From Paramarasmius palmivorus (lineage: Eukaryota; Basidiomycota; Agaricomycetes; Agaricales; Marasmiaceae), in the NCBI GenBank assembly GCA_037176845.1, contig JAYKXP010000075.1, positions 186,001 to 250,000 on the forward strand: a DNA stretch of 64,000 bases, read 5' to 3'. The notes beneath the pieces are model-generated. The model was given only the letters and a program-made list of their open reading frames with translations. It had not been told where the DNA came from and did no database searches. A program made the translations under genes and the position numbers. Of this stretch, positions 1 through 10,625 are shown in pieces; the first letter of the stretch is position 1, and the number at the start of each line of letters is the position of its first letter.

Positions 1-533
1 TTAGAAGATGGGAAAGCTGAGCGGTGACAAGCTTCTTCGATGGGTACGATCTTTTCTGCTGGGATGGTACTCTTTCGGGTCATAACTAGAATTCAGAATC
101 TCCTGCGAGGAACTCTCCCATTCAAAGCTTGGCAGGTCAGCATTTACCGCTCGCTCTAATGCCTCTCAGTTTACTCCGTTCATACCTAGTGCCAGTTCTC
201 ACCCTGTCATTCATCTGTGGTCAATCATTTTGAATGTCGTTGGTAAGTCATATTTGCCTAATTGTTACGTTCTCAAATGCCTCTTGCACCATCGTGTCAA
301 AGTAAGCATCAATACTCCAAATTTTTGCACAGGACTCAACGTTAATTGCCCAGACATTGGTAGTGCATTTTACGGCAAACTACTACTACGCCTTTCCCAT
401 CGTTGGACTTTCCAAGTCGCTAGGCGCGTGAAACATGGAAGGACTCAGTGCTACTTAAGTCGACAGATTTCAGTATATTCTCCTCACCAGCAGTCTGAGT
501 TTCATCTGATTCAAGTATTCTCCAACTGCAAAA
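1..533. other. Intergenic, upstream of laccase
   Basis: No gene is supported here. The open frame across 230-652 on the plus strand starts at TTG and runs into the laccase first exon in another frame, so I treat it as a shadow. The stretch presumably holds the laccase promoter; a weak TATA-like TATATT lies about 60 bases before the laccase ATG, but no regulatory site can be assigned with confidence. Confidence 0.5.
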
Positions 534-2844
534 ATGCCTCGTATTCAATCTTTCCTCTCCTTTGTCACTCTATCGGTGTTGCTAGGTGCAACATCTGCTG
601 CAATCGGCCCAGTAGCCGACCTGGTCATCACGAACGAAGTCGTTGCACCTGATGGCTTCAGTCGTGAGGCTATTTTGGCTGGAGGCTCTACCATTGGCCC
701 CCTCATCGTCGGCACAAAAGTTAGTGCATGCCTCTCTCTGGATTCTATAGAGTTGCTCACGCATCGGGACTAGGGCGACACATTCCAACTGAACGTCGTC
801 AACAATCTCGATGTTCCTGATCAGTCTATGCTTCAATCCACCTCCATTGTAAGCGTTTCATCCTCTACGCACTGAGTCGACTCGTACTATTGACTTCTTT
901 AGCACTGGCACGGATTCCTCTTCGAGAACACTGCATGGGCAGACGGCCCTGCCTTTGTTACCCAATGCCCCATTGTCAAGGGCGACAGCTTCTTGTACGA
1001 GTTCACGGTCCCCGATCAAGCAGGGACGTTCTGGTATCACTCGCATCTTTGTGAGACTTGTTTGTCTGCATGTCATCGTAATTGACTAATGAATTCCTTC
1101 ATACAGCTACTCAGTACTGCGATGGATTGCGCGGCGCAATCGTTGTGTACGATCCCAACGATCCCCATGCGTCTCTCTACGACGTCGACGATGGTAAGGG
1201 TCTAGTTTTATAATAAAGTCACTGCGGTATCGATGGGATGAGTGTTTCAGAATCGACAGTCATCACCTTGGCTGATTGGTATCACGCCAAAGCTAAGACC
1301 ATTGTCATTGGGTAAGTGAACAGTCTATATGCTGTAGCTCTGTATTGATTGCGTCCTCCCAGTAACCCAGTAACCACCCTCATCAATGGATTGGGACGTT
1401 GGTCTCAAGGTACAGCTACCGACCTCGCTGTGGTTCAAGTCGAAGCGGGTAAACGGTGTGTGCATTTCATTCGAAGTCACACAATTACTGATTTAACGAC
1501 CAAAGTTACCGTATGCGTGTGGCTAATATCGCTTGCGATCCTGCTTACACATTCCACATCGATGACCATTTGATGTAAGTACATTCTGACTGACTCAAAA
1601 CACCCTCTGAGGTTTTTTATTGACAGGACCGTCATCGAAGCTGATGGTGTTAGCCACGAAGCGATCCAAGTTGATTCGTTCAAGATTTACGCAGGTCAGC
1701 GATACTCTTTCGTTGTAAGTTCTAATTATCTTTTTATTCAGATACGATGACTCACTAAACACAGCTCAATGCCAACCAACCTGTTGGAAATTACTGGATT
1801 CGAGCCAACCCCAATCTTGGTGTGCAAGGCTTCACAAACGGTATCAACTCGGCCATCCTGCGATATGTTGGTGCGCCCGACGAAGAGCCACCGGTTTCCA
1901 CATTTGCTCCGACTAACCTGCTGAGCGAGGCCGCTTTGGTCGTAAGTCAATTCATTAATCTGATGGCCCTTGTCTAAGTTTATCCTTGCAGCCTCTGGAG
2001 AATCCAGGAGCGCCAGGAAACCCGACCCCTGGTGATGTCGATGTTGCTATTAACTTGGCTTTCGGATTCGTACGTATTTCTAGTGATATCTACCCATCCG
2101 TTTGCTCACTCATCTTGCAATACTACATAGCAAGCTGGAAGATTCACAGTAAACGGAGTTTCATATGATTCGCCCACTGTTCCTGTCCTCCTCCAAATTC
2201 TCAGTGGAGCACAGACTGCCGACAACTTGCTTCCTGAGGGCGCAGTTTATCCTCTTCCCCCTAATGCGGTCGTAGAGCTGTCCATGCCTGGTGGGTTGCT
2301 TGGTATCGAGCACCCAATGCATTTGCACGGTGTATGTGATGTTTTTCTCTTGGTATTATCTGCGGCTTATTCAGTGTAACAGCATGCATTCGATGTTGTA
2401 CGCAGTGCCGGCAGTAGCACTTACAACTTTGTTAACCCTGTAAGTTCACATACCTTCCGATTCCGACGTAGTTCAATACCGACGATGTTACGTTTAGCCT
2501 CGTCGCGACGTCGTCAGCATAGGCAGTGCTGGAGATAATGTTACGATTCGTTTCCGAACTGATAATGCCGGTCCTTGGTTCTTGCATTGTCACATTGACT
2601 GGCACTTCGAGACGTAAGTGTCTGTTTTAACCGGTTTGTCATTGGTGCTGACCTTCGAAACAAAACATCAAAACAGTGGATTTGCCGTGGTCTTCGCCGA
2701 GCGCACTGATGAGTGGGCTACATCAATTATTCCTCCTCGTAAGTTAGCCTCTATTGACATGTAGCTCAAATGCTCACATTCTGTATAGCTGCTTGGGACC
2801 AGCTTTGCCCAATCTACGACAGCACCCCAGAAACTGACCTTTAA
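534..2844 (+). CDS. Laccase (multicopper oxidase), secreted
   Basis: Secreted laccase: one-electron oxidation of phenols and similar donors coupled to four-electron reduction of O2 to water, extracellular. I resolve 15 exons with 14 short GT-AG introns: 534-719, 774-848, 903-1050, 1107-1193, 1251-1311, 1363-1455, 1506-1574, 1627-1714, 1765-1941, 1992-2069, 2131-2331, 2383-2439, 2498-2613, 2677-2738, 2789-2844. They sum to exactly 518 codons (517 aa), normal for fungal laccases. A hydrophobic signal peptide ends near residue 21 and the mature protein would begin AIGPVAD, as in many mushroom laccases. All four copper motifs are present: HWHG at 88-91, HSH at 133-135, HPMHLHGH at 415-422 and HCHIDWH at 470-476. 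The residue ten after the T1 cysteine (Cys471) is Phe481, the axial residue of Phe-type laccases, a class that often has high redox potential. No frame break is seen. Confidence 0.97.
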
Positions 2845-3295
2845 ACCAAACCTCTTTCACTCCTTCTAGGATTCATTTTTCACTATATAACTTATCATTC
2901 AAGTATATTCACTCGTTTTTATCGTATATATATTGGGACTTAGTTGTGGAATTGAAGTAGGAAGCACATACTACTGTAATTGTACGTTGTGCCAAGGTGA
3001 ATAACAATGATTCTTGTGGTTTATACTATGAAGTATGATAAGTTATATGATCGTGGTCTATGATTGCAGGGTGTCAATGAACATATCTCTGAGATTGAGG
3101 CAAGTAATGAGATAAAAGGAAGGTTCTTTGTAGTTTGGAAATCAACCCCTCGTTATGGGCGTCAATTCACGCGTCTCTAGCACGTGCCGTGAGCCAAGAG
3201 AGGTATCCTGCGAATTTCTTACTGTTTTCGCTCCTCGGGCGTGATGTCGTCACGTCACGTCACACCACGCCCTTCTTTCATCAACGACGACGACC
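2845..3295. promoter_or_regulatory. Laccase 3' region and Mad1 upstream region with MCB and CRE-like motifs
   Basis: No gene is supported; a frame at 3135-3359 overlaps the Mad1 start and is a shadow. Two motifs stand out before the Mad1 ATG. One is ACGCGT at 3169-3174, the core of the MluI cell-cycle box bound by MBF-type G1/S factors in fungi. The other is a run of GTCAC units at 3248-3262 within a TGATGTCGTCACGTCACGTC context, which resembles tandem CRE half sites. Cell-cycle control would suit a checkpoint gene, but this is inference from short motifs. Confidence 0.35.
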
Positions 3296-6187
3296 ATGGC
3301 GGGCCCGTCGTCGAGCTCCTCCCGCCCACCGCCCACGACAAACACAACACGCTCGCTGAGGAGCAGCGTGAAACGCGACCTCTCTACTGCTCAGCTTTCT
3401 GATTCTACTACACCCGGATCCTCATCCAAACGCGCCTTATTGTCTTCAACACTCACGCATGCATCCCTGGAACGACAACTAGCGTCCTATAAAACCACAA
3501 ATATTGACTTGGAGGCCAAGATCCGGGAGAGAGATGCACAGATTGCCGAACTGACACGAGATAGACGGTTTCTCGCTGACAGAGAAGCGGCTGAGCGTAC
3601 ATCGAGGGAAGAGCTGGAGGCGGACATCCGTGAGAAGGAGGGGAGATACCTGACCGAGCTAAGTGGTCTGAAAACCAAGTACGGAACGGCGCAGGGGGAG
3701 GTCATGGATCTCCGTGACGACATCGATAAGTTGAAGAGAAAGTACGAGAGGAAAGTCGGGGAACGGGACATCGAGATTGCTGCCCTAAGAAACTCGTTAG
3801 AGGCGTCGAAGAAGGAATTTGTGGAGTGGAAGGAGAGAGCGGAGAGGCTCAAGGAGGTGGAAGTGGAGAAGAAAGTTATGGATGACTACGTGAAGGTTGT
3901 GAAAGAGGAGTACGAGAAGGCGTTGGCGGAGATGGAAGAAGAGCGGGATGAGGCTATTGAGAAGAAGGAGGAAGTTGAAGAGGAACTTACTGCGAAAAAT
4001 AGCGAAATTCAGTCGTTGAAAGAGACCATCGAAGAGCAGGCCGAGCAGTGGAAGGCCCTTGAAGCCCACGCAGAATCGCTCGAAGAAGCCTTACGTGCAC
4101 AGCCTCCACCTCAACCTACCACCGAACCAGAATCAGCTACACCCTCAGCCATGTCATTAACTACCACATTCCCACCGGGTGCTACCTCAGCTTCGCCAGC
4201 CGCAAAGTCAAAAGCCGCGAGGGAGTCTATCTCTTCCCGGTTACTTTCAACTCCAACCTCATCTCCTAGTCGACCACGTAAACCACGCCAGTCCCTTGGT
4301 ATGAGTACTCCTCTACGTGAGGTGCACACCCAGCCTTGGGACTCTTTCCGCGAATCTCACATACAACATTCCGCATCACCTAAGCGTGAATCGCCGTCAG
4401 CGGAGGAACTCAAGGAGAAAGAGGAAAGGGCAAAGAAGGATCGGGAGACATTGGGTCCGCATCTAGCGTCCTTAACGGAGCACGTACGCAAGCTAGAAAG
4501 CGAAAACGTGAGGCTAAGGGCTGATGTGGGCGTATTGCGTGGCAGAGACGTACGTTTCTTACTCCTCTTTTTCTATCGACTACGTCTGACGTATATCTGT
4601 AATAGCAATCAATACAGGTACTCAACGAGGAGAAGGCTTCACTACAGTCGCGGTTAGCGCGCCAGGAAGCCGAGGTCAACCGTTTACTCCGGGAGATCGA
4701 AACTATGAAGTCTACTTCTTCGACTTCTGCCTCTTCGCCATCTATACGGAGAAGGGTGTCTTCTCCAATGGCAGTAGATGAACCTACACCTTCTGTAGAG
4801 GAGACCGCGGCGCTTGCGGCGTTACGCCTCGAACATGCCAAGTTATTAGAGTCTTATGGGCTCTTGAAAGCTGAATTGGCTGCGCTACGCTCATCCACCT
4901 CTTCTGCTGATAGCCTTTCATCCTCCTCCATACACTTGGAGACCTCTTCCTCGTCACTCAATACTTCGGGTGCCACCCTCGTTCCCCCTTCTTCTCCTTC
5001 AAAAGAAGACACCGCCGAGCTCAGGTTACGCCTCAAAGACCGTCAACTCGCCGATGCCCTGCGGGAGATTGGGTACCTTAAAGCCTGGGTAGAGAGCTAT
5101 ACTCTGGAAATGCAGCTCTCTACTCCCAATGCCGGTTCTGGTTCAGGCACTGCCGATGCAGGTGGCGTTGAGATAGGCAAGATGGACCGTCTTCGTGTCA
5201 AACAACTCGAAGAGCTACTTTCCACTGCCCGTACGGAAAACGAGGACCTGCGAAAGGAGATCGAACGCTTGTTGTCGTCAGCTGATGCACCTTTATCTGC
5301 CGCACAATCCGAGCTCAGCAAGGCAAAGACGGAGCTTGATGCTACACAATCCCAGGTCACTGCCCTTGAAGCTCAAGTCGAGAACCTCGAACAGACGCTC
5401 TTTGATCTTCGGGGTGAGATAGCTGGTGGTCGTCATGTACCGCCAAACACCCGTATCCTGGCGATGAAGGAGAACCCGTTGAGGGAGCTCATCGAGGTCG
5501 GCCGAGAGGCGGTGGAGAGGCTAAGAGTGGAGAACGAGGGTCTATTGAAGAGATTGAGCGAGCTAGAGTCTTCTTCCGGCAGTAGAGGCTCAGACAGGGC
5601 CTCGACTACCGAAGATATTGATCTTGACGCTAAGGATTGGAAGGAGCGATTACCGGAGCTTGTACCTAAAGCTACGGTGCTGACAGTGATACAGCAGAAG
5701 GAGATAGCCGACGATGAAAGGGACCAGGCTAAGAAAAGGCTTTTGAGGCTGCAACAGGTATGCTTCTTGTTCCACTCTGCAACGTGTACGCTTACGTTCG
5801 AGCAGGTATTTAAAGCCAAATCTGATGAATTCAAAGAAGCCATCGGGTCGCTCCTCGGCGTCAAGGTGGCATTCTACCCGAATGGGCAGGTCAGGATTAC
5901 GAGCGTGTATGATTTGAATGCCAGTTTTGTGTTCAGTCCATCCAAGGTATGTCTTCTCTTTATTAACATGTCATTCTTACTAATAAATCGGTCAGGATTC
6001 AAGTCAAACAACTCGCATGCAATTAGTTGGATACTCTGCCGAAGCGCCAGAAGACTCGATAAGCGGGCAAGAGTACTGGATTGGAGTGGAAGGATGTATT
6101 CCGGGATTCATAGCCTCCGTTACATTAGAATGTTACGAAAGGTGGAAGAGAGGGGGTGGACGGGAGCTACCTGATTTGGGAAGTTGA
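3296..6187 (+). CDS. MAD1: Spindle assembly checkpoint protein Mad1
   Basis: Mad1 is the kinetochore and nuclear-pore coiled-coil protein that recruits Mad2 and catalyses its closed conversion during the spindle checkpoint. Exons 3296-4549, 4618-5757, 5806-5946 and 5996-6187 give 909 codons (908 aa) with matching phases; the first acceptor could instead be at 4605, adding four in-frame codons. Residues about 55-265 and much of 440-790 are charged heptad-rich coiled coil. A Mad2-interaction motif is visible at about 697-705 (RILAMKENP, matching basic-hydrophobic-x-Pro). The C-terminal globular domain starts at residue 799 with VFKAKSDEFKEAIGSLLG, continues with GQVRITSVYD and ends with the IPGFIASVTLECYERW region, the expected Mad1 C-terminal fold. 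It is longer than the roughly 720-750 aa of yeast and human proteins because of Ser/Pro-rich linkers. I chose the ATG at 3296 because it opens the long exon after a start-free leader. Confidence 0.95.
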
Positions 6188-6406
6188 GTATATCTCAACA
6201 TATGTATACTTAGGGCGTGGATATCTTATTGTTTTGCTGAGGTTATCGTCACCTGTGAGTCCTTCTGGAAAGGTTCTTTTGCTTTCACCAGGTAGGGCGC
6301 CTATTCTTGATGCGCCCAGAGAAACAATTGAAATGCTCGTGCGAAGTATTTATATCTACTTGGAGCGTCATTGGATGCTGTGGTGCACACGTTGCCTTCC
6401 TTTCCC

Positions 6407-8119
6407 ATGTCGACGATGCAGAAAACTCCTCGGTTGCCAGCTAGTAGAGAGTCTCGAAGTGGAGCACAAGCGTTTCATCGGAGGCGGGACAGTCTCAGGC
6501 TGAACCATGGCAGTGGAGTGACTATGTGCGTCTTATTGCACTCGACCACAGCATTGACTAATCGTCCGTTTAGTGCATATTCAGCACCATTAGATGGCCT
6601 TTGTGACACAACCATAGACTTCACTCCCTACTTCAACCCCAAGCGATATCGTTTCATCGATGCCGACGCCTTCATTCATGATCGCCAGTTGACTATCTAC
6701 GAAATGGCATCCCGTCCTACCCATATTCGTAAATGGATGACCTACACGGTTATATCCTACGTCTGGTACGGCCTTTCAGCCGACCCTTCTCAATTAACAA
6801 AGGATGGCAGCTTTTGCGTTTTCTGCGGCGTGTATCCTGACGGAACTCCCCGCGAGAACGGAGGGCCCATTAGTCTCAAGATTTTGGAATATGTCTGCAA
6901 ATGGGCTTGCGAATCAGCTTCATTCTACGTCTGGCTCGATCGCCTATGTATCTTGCAAACGGACAAGGAAGATAAAACATGGCAGATCGCACGGATGTAC
7001 GACATCTACCAGTTTTCGGAGCAGTGCATTGTCCTTCCAGGAGGTCTCCAGCGTTTGGCATCAACCACTGAAGAGACATCCTGGGTGGATCGTGCTTGGA
7101 CATACCAAGAAGCCCTAGTCACCTGGGATTATGCTGTCGTTTTCACGAAAGACGAGTATGATCTTGGTAGGGGTCAGTGGCGGTGGTTAGTTGAGGGGGA
7201 ATGTCATTGGCACTTCCTTGTCGATCTATTTGTCGACGTCAAGTCTTTCCTCAAGAAAGAGGAAAGACCATGTCTTATCCTAGGGACGAATGAAGCCGCC
7301 CTGGAGGTCCTGAGCACGATTATCGAGTACAAGACGCTCAATGAGGTGGCACCCTCCGACGGAGAGCGTATTGACCTACAGGCTATAGATCAGCTTGTGA
7401 TTCAGGGCATTGCTGTTCGAACATTTTCGAGACCTGTTGATATGGTTTTCAGTATCCTGGGTTTGGTTGGGGCTCAAGATATTCTCGATCACGAACACGT
7501 TCAGGAACTTACAGGGACGGAAAGATTCTGTGCTACCCTTGCCCTCGTGGAGGCAGTTTTCCTTGGGGACGATGACGATGACGATGACGAGGATGTCCCG
7601 GAAGCTTCCACAGGTAGAAACATGTTACTCGATATCCCATTGTGGCAATCGCTAGAGATGTTAGACACGAGGGCATCCGACGATTTTGGTAGTTGTACGT
7701 CTCCTATACTTCCAACGCTGGAGGATCTCGCAAGGCTGCTGGATCACGACGCAACGGAGGTCCAGCTCATCGAATATCCGGAAGTTTTAATCAAACGGGC
7801 GGCACTTCACGAATGGAGATTCACATATGATCCAGGTGTTGATCTTGCAGGGAATAGAGCGTCGATCATTGCTCAGGAAATGCAAGACAGGAATTTGTTC
7901 CGTGCATTCACTTCGAAAGAATACCAGGAACGAGTCGTGGTCAAACATCCGGAAGAGGGAGTCATTGAGCTGTCCACAAGCTTACAGCACTTTCGAGACC
8001 GTTACTCTATGGCGGAGAATGTTGTATTTGGTTGGACTTTGAAGTTGGAGGCGCACCCATTCATCAGGTTCTTCAAGTTCGATATATCACATCTCGATTT
8101 ATCAGATACCCAAGGCTAA
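6407..8119 (+). CDS. HET-domain protein 1
   Basis: HET-domain protein of the family behind heterokaryon (vegetative) incompatibility in filamentous fungi. Exon 1 is 6407-6525 and exon 2 is 6574-8119, 554 aa. The long frame reads through from a TTG at 6371, but the 48-nt intron (donor GTGCGT, branch CTAAT, acceptor TAG) is supported by the two paralogues at 59.7-63.2 kb, which splice at the same codon (an Ile split AT|T or AT|C) and also begin Met-Ser-Thr. HET motifs are SYVWYG at about 101-106, WLDRLCILQ at about 160-168, then a QIARMYDIY segment and WVDRAWTYQEAL near 209-220. The usual YxWG core has an extra Tyr (VWYG) in all three copies. A run of acidic residues (seven Asp, then Glu-Asp) lies near residue 400. 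It ends 76 bp from the convergent DUF262 gene. No second recognisable effector domain is seen. Confidence 0.88.
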   Translation: MSTMQKTPRLPASRESRSGAQAFHRRRDSLRLNHGSGVTMCVLLHSTTALTNRPFSAYSAPLDGLCDTTIDFTPYFNPKRYRFIDADAFIHDRQLTIYEMASRPTHIRKWMTYTVISYVWYGLSADPSQLTKDGSFCVFCGVYPDGTPRENGGPISLKILEYVCKWACESASFYVWLDRLCILQTDKEDKTWQIARMYDIYQFSEQCIVLPGGLQRLASTTEETSWVDRAWTYQEALVTWDYAVVFTKDEYDLGRGQWRWLVEGECHWHFLVDLFVDVKSFLKKEERPCLILGTNEAALEVLSTIIEYKTLNEVAPSDGERIDLQAIDQLVIQGIAVRTFSRPVDMVFSILGLVGAQDILDHEHVQELTGTERFCATLALVEAVFLGDDDDDDDEDVPEASTGRNMLLDIPLWQSLEMLDTRASDDFGSCTSPILPTLEDLARLLDHDATEVQLIEYPEVLIKRAALHEWRFTYDPGVDLAGNRASIIAQEMQDRNLFRAFTSKEYQERVVVKHPEEGVIELSTSLQHFRDRYSMAENVVFGWTLKLEAHPFIRFFKFDISHLDLSDTQG

Positions 8120-8195
8120 ATAGTCACAGAATAATGTACATATGGTACAGGTACAGCTTAGATCAAGAAATGTAAAATACGACCAAGATATTTCA

Positions 8196-10314
8196 TCACC
8201 TGATACCACCACCGCCATCATCACTTTTACTTCCGCAACTGCGCTCATTAAGCCCAGGTCTAGCATGTACCTGAGGCCGGATTGGGGTATCAGGATTTGA
8301 AGGGGGCATTGCTGGTTGAGGGTCTACTCGAAAGGAGACTCTACGGGTGAGCGAAGCCAAGGATGCTACGAACGAGCTCGGGGTTGAAGCGGGTGAAGTG
8401 CCTGGTGGCCAAACAGGTAGCGGTGCATGCGGGGAAGCCGGAGGAGGTGGCGGAGGAAGAGCACTTGTTGAGGTTGAGGTAGTGAGAATTAATGAAGTTG
8501 AGCTTTCAGAGTCGGTATCCGAACGAATCTTCTTGGCTGGCGAACCTTCCATCGAGTGTTGATCATCTTCCTCCTTGGGATGTTTGGTACCCGCTATTTG
8601 AATCCCTGCCCAAGCAGTCAATCCATTGTCGATCCTTGACTTCCACATTGCCTCCGGATCCTTCACCATCTGTACAATGAAGGGACAAAGCGTCTTCCAA
8701 CACGGGGCGTTCAGACGAACGGCTCTCGGGTGAGTTCGCTGAATCTCCGCACGAAGTAGAAGGATGAATTTTGAGAGGCGATCCGGTGAGACAGAAGCCG
8801 GAAGAAGATAGACGAGCATCACAATGCCAGTCATTTCAATGGGAGAAATCTTTTTCGCAAATAGTGTTTCGCGAAATGAGGCCGTATACCTGGATAATAT
8901 ACATGTAAGCAGAGGCGTCAAGCGGGGAGAAGTAGCCTACTTTGGCTCCTTGGCAAGCTTCACAAGTGTCTTCGATACTGTCATCATACGCTCCCTCAGC
9001 TCTGACGATACCTCCACGCCCTCGTCATCTCCAGGTCGACCCTTTTCCTTCCCCTTGCGTCTTCTACCGACGGTACCTCCGTTCTTGCTTTCCTTCAGCC
9101 AGGTTTCGAGAGTTGTTATTCCTGGGAAGGTCTTGGCGCCAGTCTCGGGGTTCCATTTCATTAACAGATAGAGGGCATTAACAGATAGAGGGCTAAGGTG
9201 ATAACGTGGAAGCTCTTGCCACGTTTAGGATTGAAGGGTATTTCCTTTTCCTCTACTTCGCGACCGATGCCGTTCTCGCTACCGAAAGTTGACCCTATGA
9301 GATCTCGAACCAGCCCAGAACGAGGAGTATGGACAACGTTCAGTTTCTCTGCTGGTGTTAACGGCATCCCGAGTTGAACACGCTGGTTGGGAAGTCAGTA
9401 CCTGTGAGAACAAGCGAGGGTTCTGGTACGCACCTGAAAGACATCGCGCTCTTGATCGAAACTCAAGCCTTCGTACTCGACACATGTGATCTGCTTCTTC
9501 GCAAATGTATTCTTGACACCTTCTGACAGAATCTTCTTATTTGTCTTGGGTCCAAACCGAGGATTATCTGTGTACCATACACGTTCCTTGGTCCGCCTAC
9601 AAGTGGAGATTGCTGTGAGCGGCAGGATGACAAGCGTAGAAAGAAAGAATTTGCATACGCGTCTCTATCTGCTGAGGGTCAGTCCCACTACGGATTGACA
9701 GCAGGGACGGAGAACATACGGGGAATTTCGCCATCCATGAATCTGAAAAAATGGGGTTAGCACCTGAAGATAGCAATGGAAGGATCTAGTTGACGCACCT
9801 TCTTACAGAGGTGAGGCGTTGTTTACCATCAATACACATTCTGGTCTCAGTCCCGTCATCATACGACTTCACCGCTGTTGATAAACTGAATAATCGATTC
9901 TAATCAAGTCAACCAACACACTCACAAAAAATGACCGGAGGAACATAGTAGTTTCTGAATAGAGAATCGATCATTGCAATTTGTTTATCGTCATCCCAGA
10001 CCACCTCTTGAGTAACCTTGAGCGCATTCCAGAACGGAAACAACCTGTCCATAGTTGCTTACCTCGCTGGTATACTGCAGTCAGATCGATTTCCGGCCCT
10101 GACAGCTGCGCTAAGAGGTATCTGTCAGCTAGCACACAGTATAAGGAACGGAGTACACACTGTAAAGGTGATGCGTGCTATATTGTGTTCCTCTGGGTGG
10201 TCTTAGAGCCTCGCTAATTTGATAGTCACCTTGCGAGCCTTTGGATGAAGATTCGGGGTGTTGGAGCACGTCTTCTTCATCAGAGTAATCGTACTCCCCA
10301 TCGTCGTAATTCAT
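8196..10314 (-). pseudogene. DUF262 (GmrSD N-terminal type) protein 1, broken by a 17-bp duplication
   Basis: Fungal DUF262 protein. Deduced exons, 5' to 3': 10314-10161, 10110-10063, 10006-9926, 9874-9799, 9742-9720, 9671-9659 (13 nt), 9596-9434, 9382-8941, 8889-8196. Early landmarks are DYQISEALRPPR, EIDLTAVYQREVVWDDDKQ, MIDSLFRNYYVPPVIF and the family signature IDGKQRLTS (DGKQR at about 110-114). The region after VFQRVQLGMPLTPAEKL is helical and the tail is Pro/Ser-rich. A perfect 17-bp tandem duplication at 9160-9193 shifts the frame, giving a stop at 9163-9161, so the product would end at about 259 aa out of roughly 558. The frame resumes intact afterwards (ETWLKESKNGG onward), which suggests recent damage or a sequence error. 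In bacteria this domain belongs to GmrSD-type restriction of modified DNA; the role in fungi is not established. Exon sizes match the copy at 17.4 kb. Confidence 0.85.
9160..9193. repeat. 17-bp perfect tandem duplication inside the DUF262-1 gene
   Basis: Two adjacent identical 17-bp units (9160-9176 and 9177-9193, each ATTAACAGATAGAGGGC on the plus strand). Deleting either one restores a continuous frame with the downstream coding region, which is open for another 73 codons to the next splice site. The unit length is not a multiple of three and no splice sites flank it, so it cannot be spliced out in frame. Confidence 0.95.
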
Positions 10315-10625
10315 GATAGCAGGTGAGGGAGTCAGTAGGAACAATGAATGGGAGCGTCGTGGAGGTGTGTCCAGGGTGCCGGTAAGGCCATGAGGTTAAG
10401 AGTTACTCGGCTCTGGTAACGTACGTCGCAAGAACGAACCAAACCAAACTCCTTATTCAGCAAGGATTTCCCATGACTCTGAGAGTACGGAGTAGTAAAT
10501 CAGATGATCGCTCTTCTTACAAACCATCACCGACGTGGTCATTTTCATTGACCAATGCCCAGAATCTCAAGGGCGCCCATAAAACGTTACTCCTCAGCAT
10601 TCGATAGGGTAGAGGACTACCAAGC
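10315..10625. promoter_or_regulatory. Divergent intergenic region between DUF262-1 and carboxylesterase
   Basis: The 311 bases separate two head-to-head genes and presumably carry both promoters. I see no clear TATA box or known operator. A frame at 10555-10833 is a shadow of the esterase first exon. Confidence 0.4.

Noticed and set aside
230..652. 140-codon plus-strand frame before the laccase
   Set aside because: It begins at TTG and overlaps the laccase first exon in another frame; no domain features.
3487..4069. Minus-strand frames of 90-121 codons under Mad1
   Set aside because: They are antisense shadows of the repetitive coiled-coil codons (Leu/Ser-rich translations).
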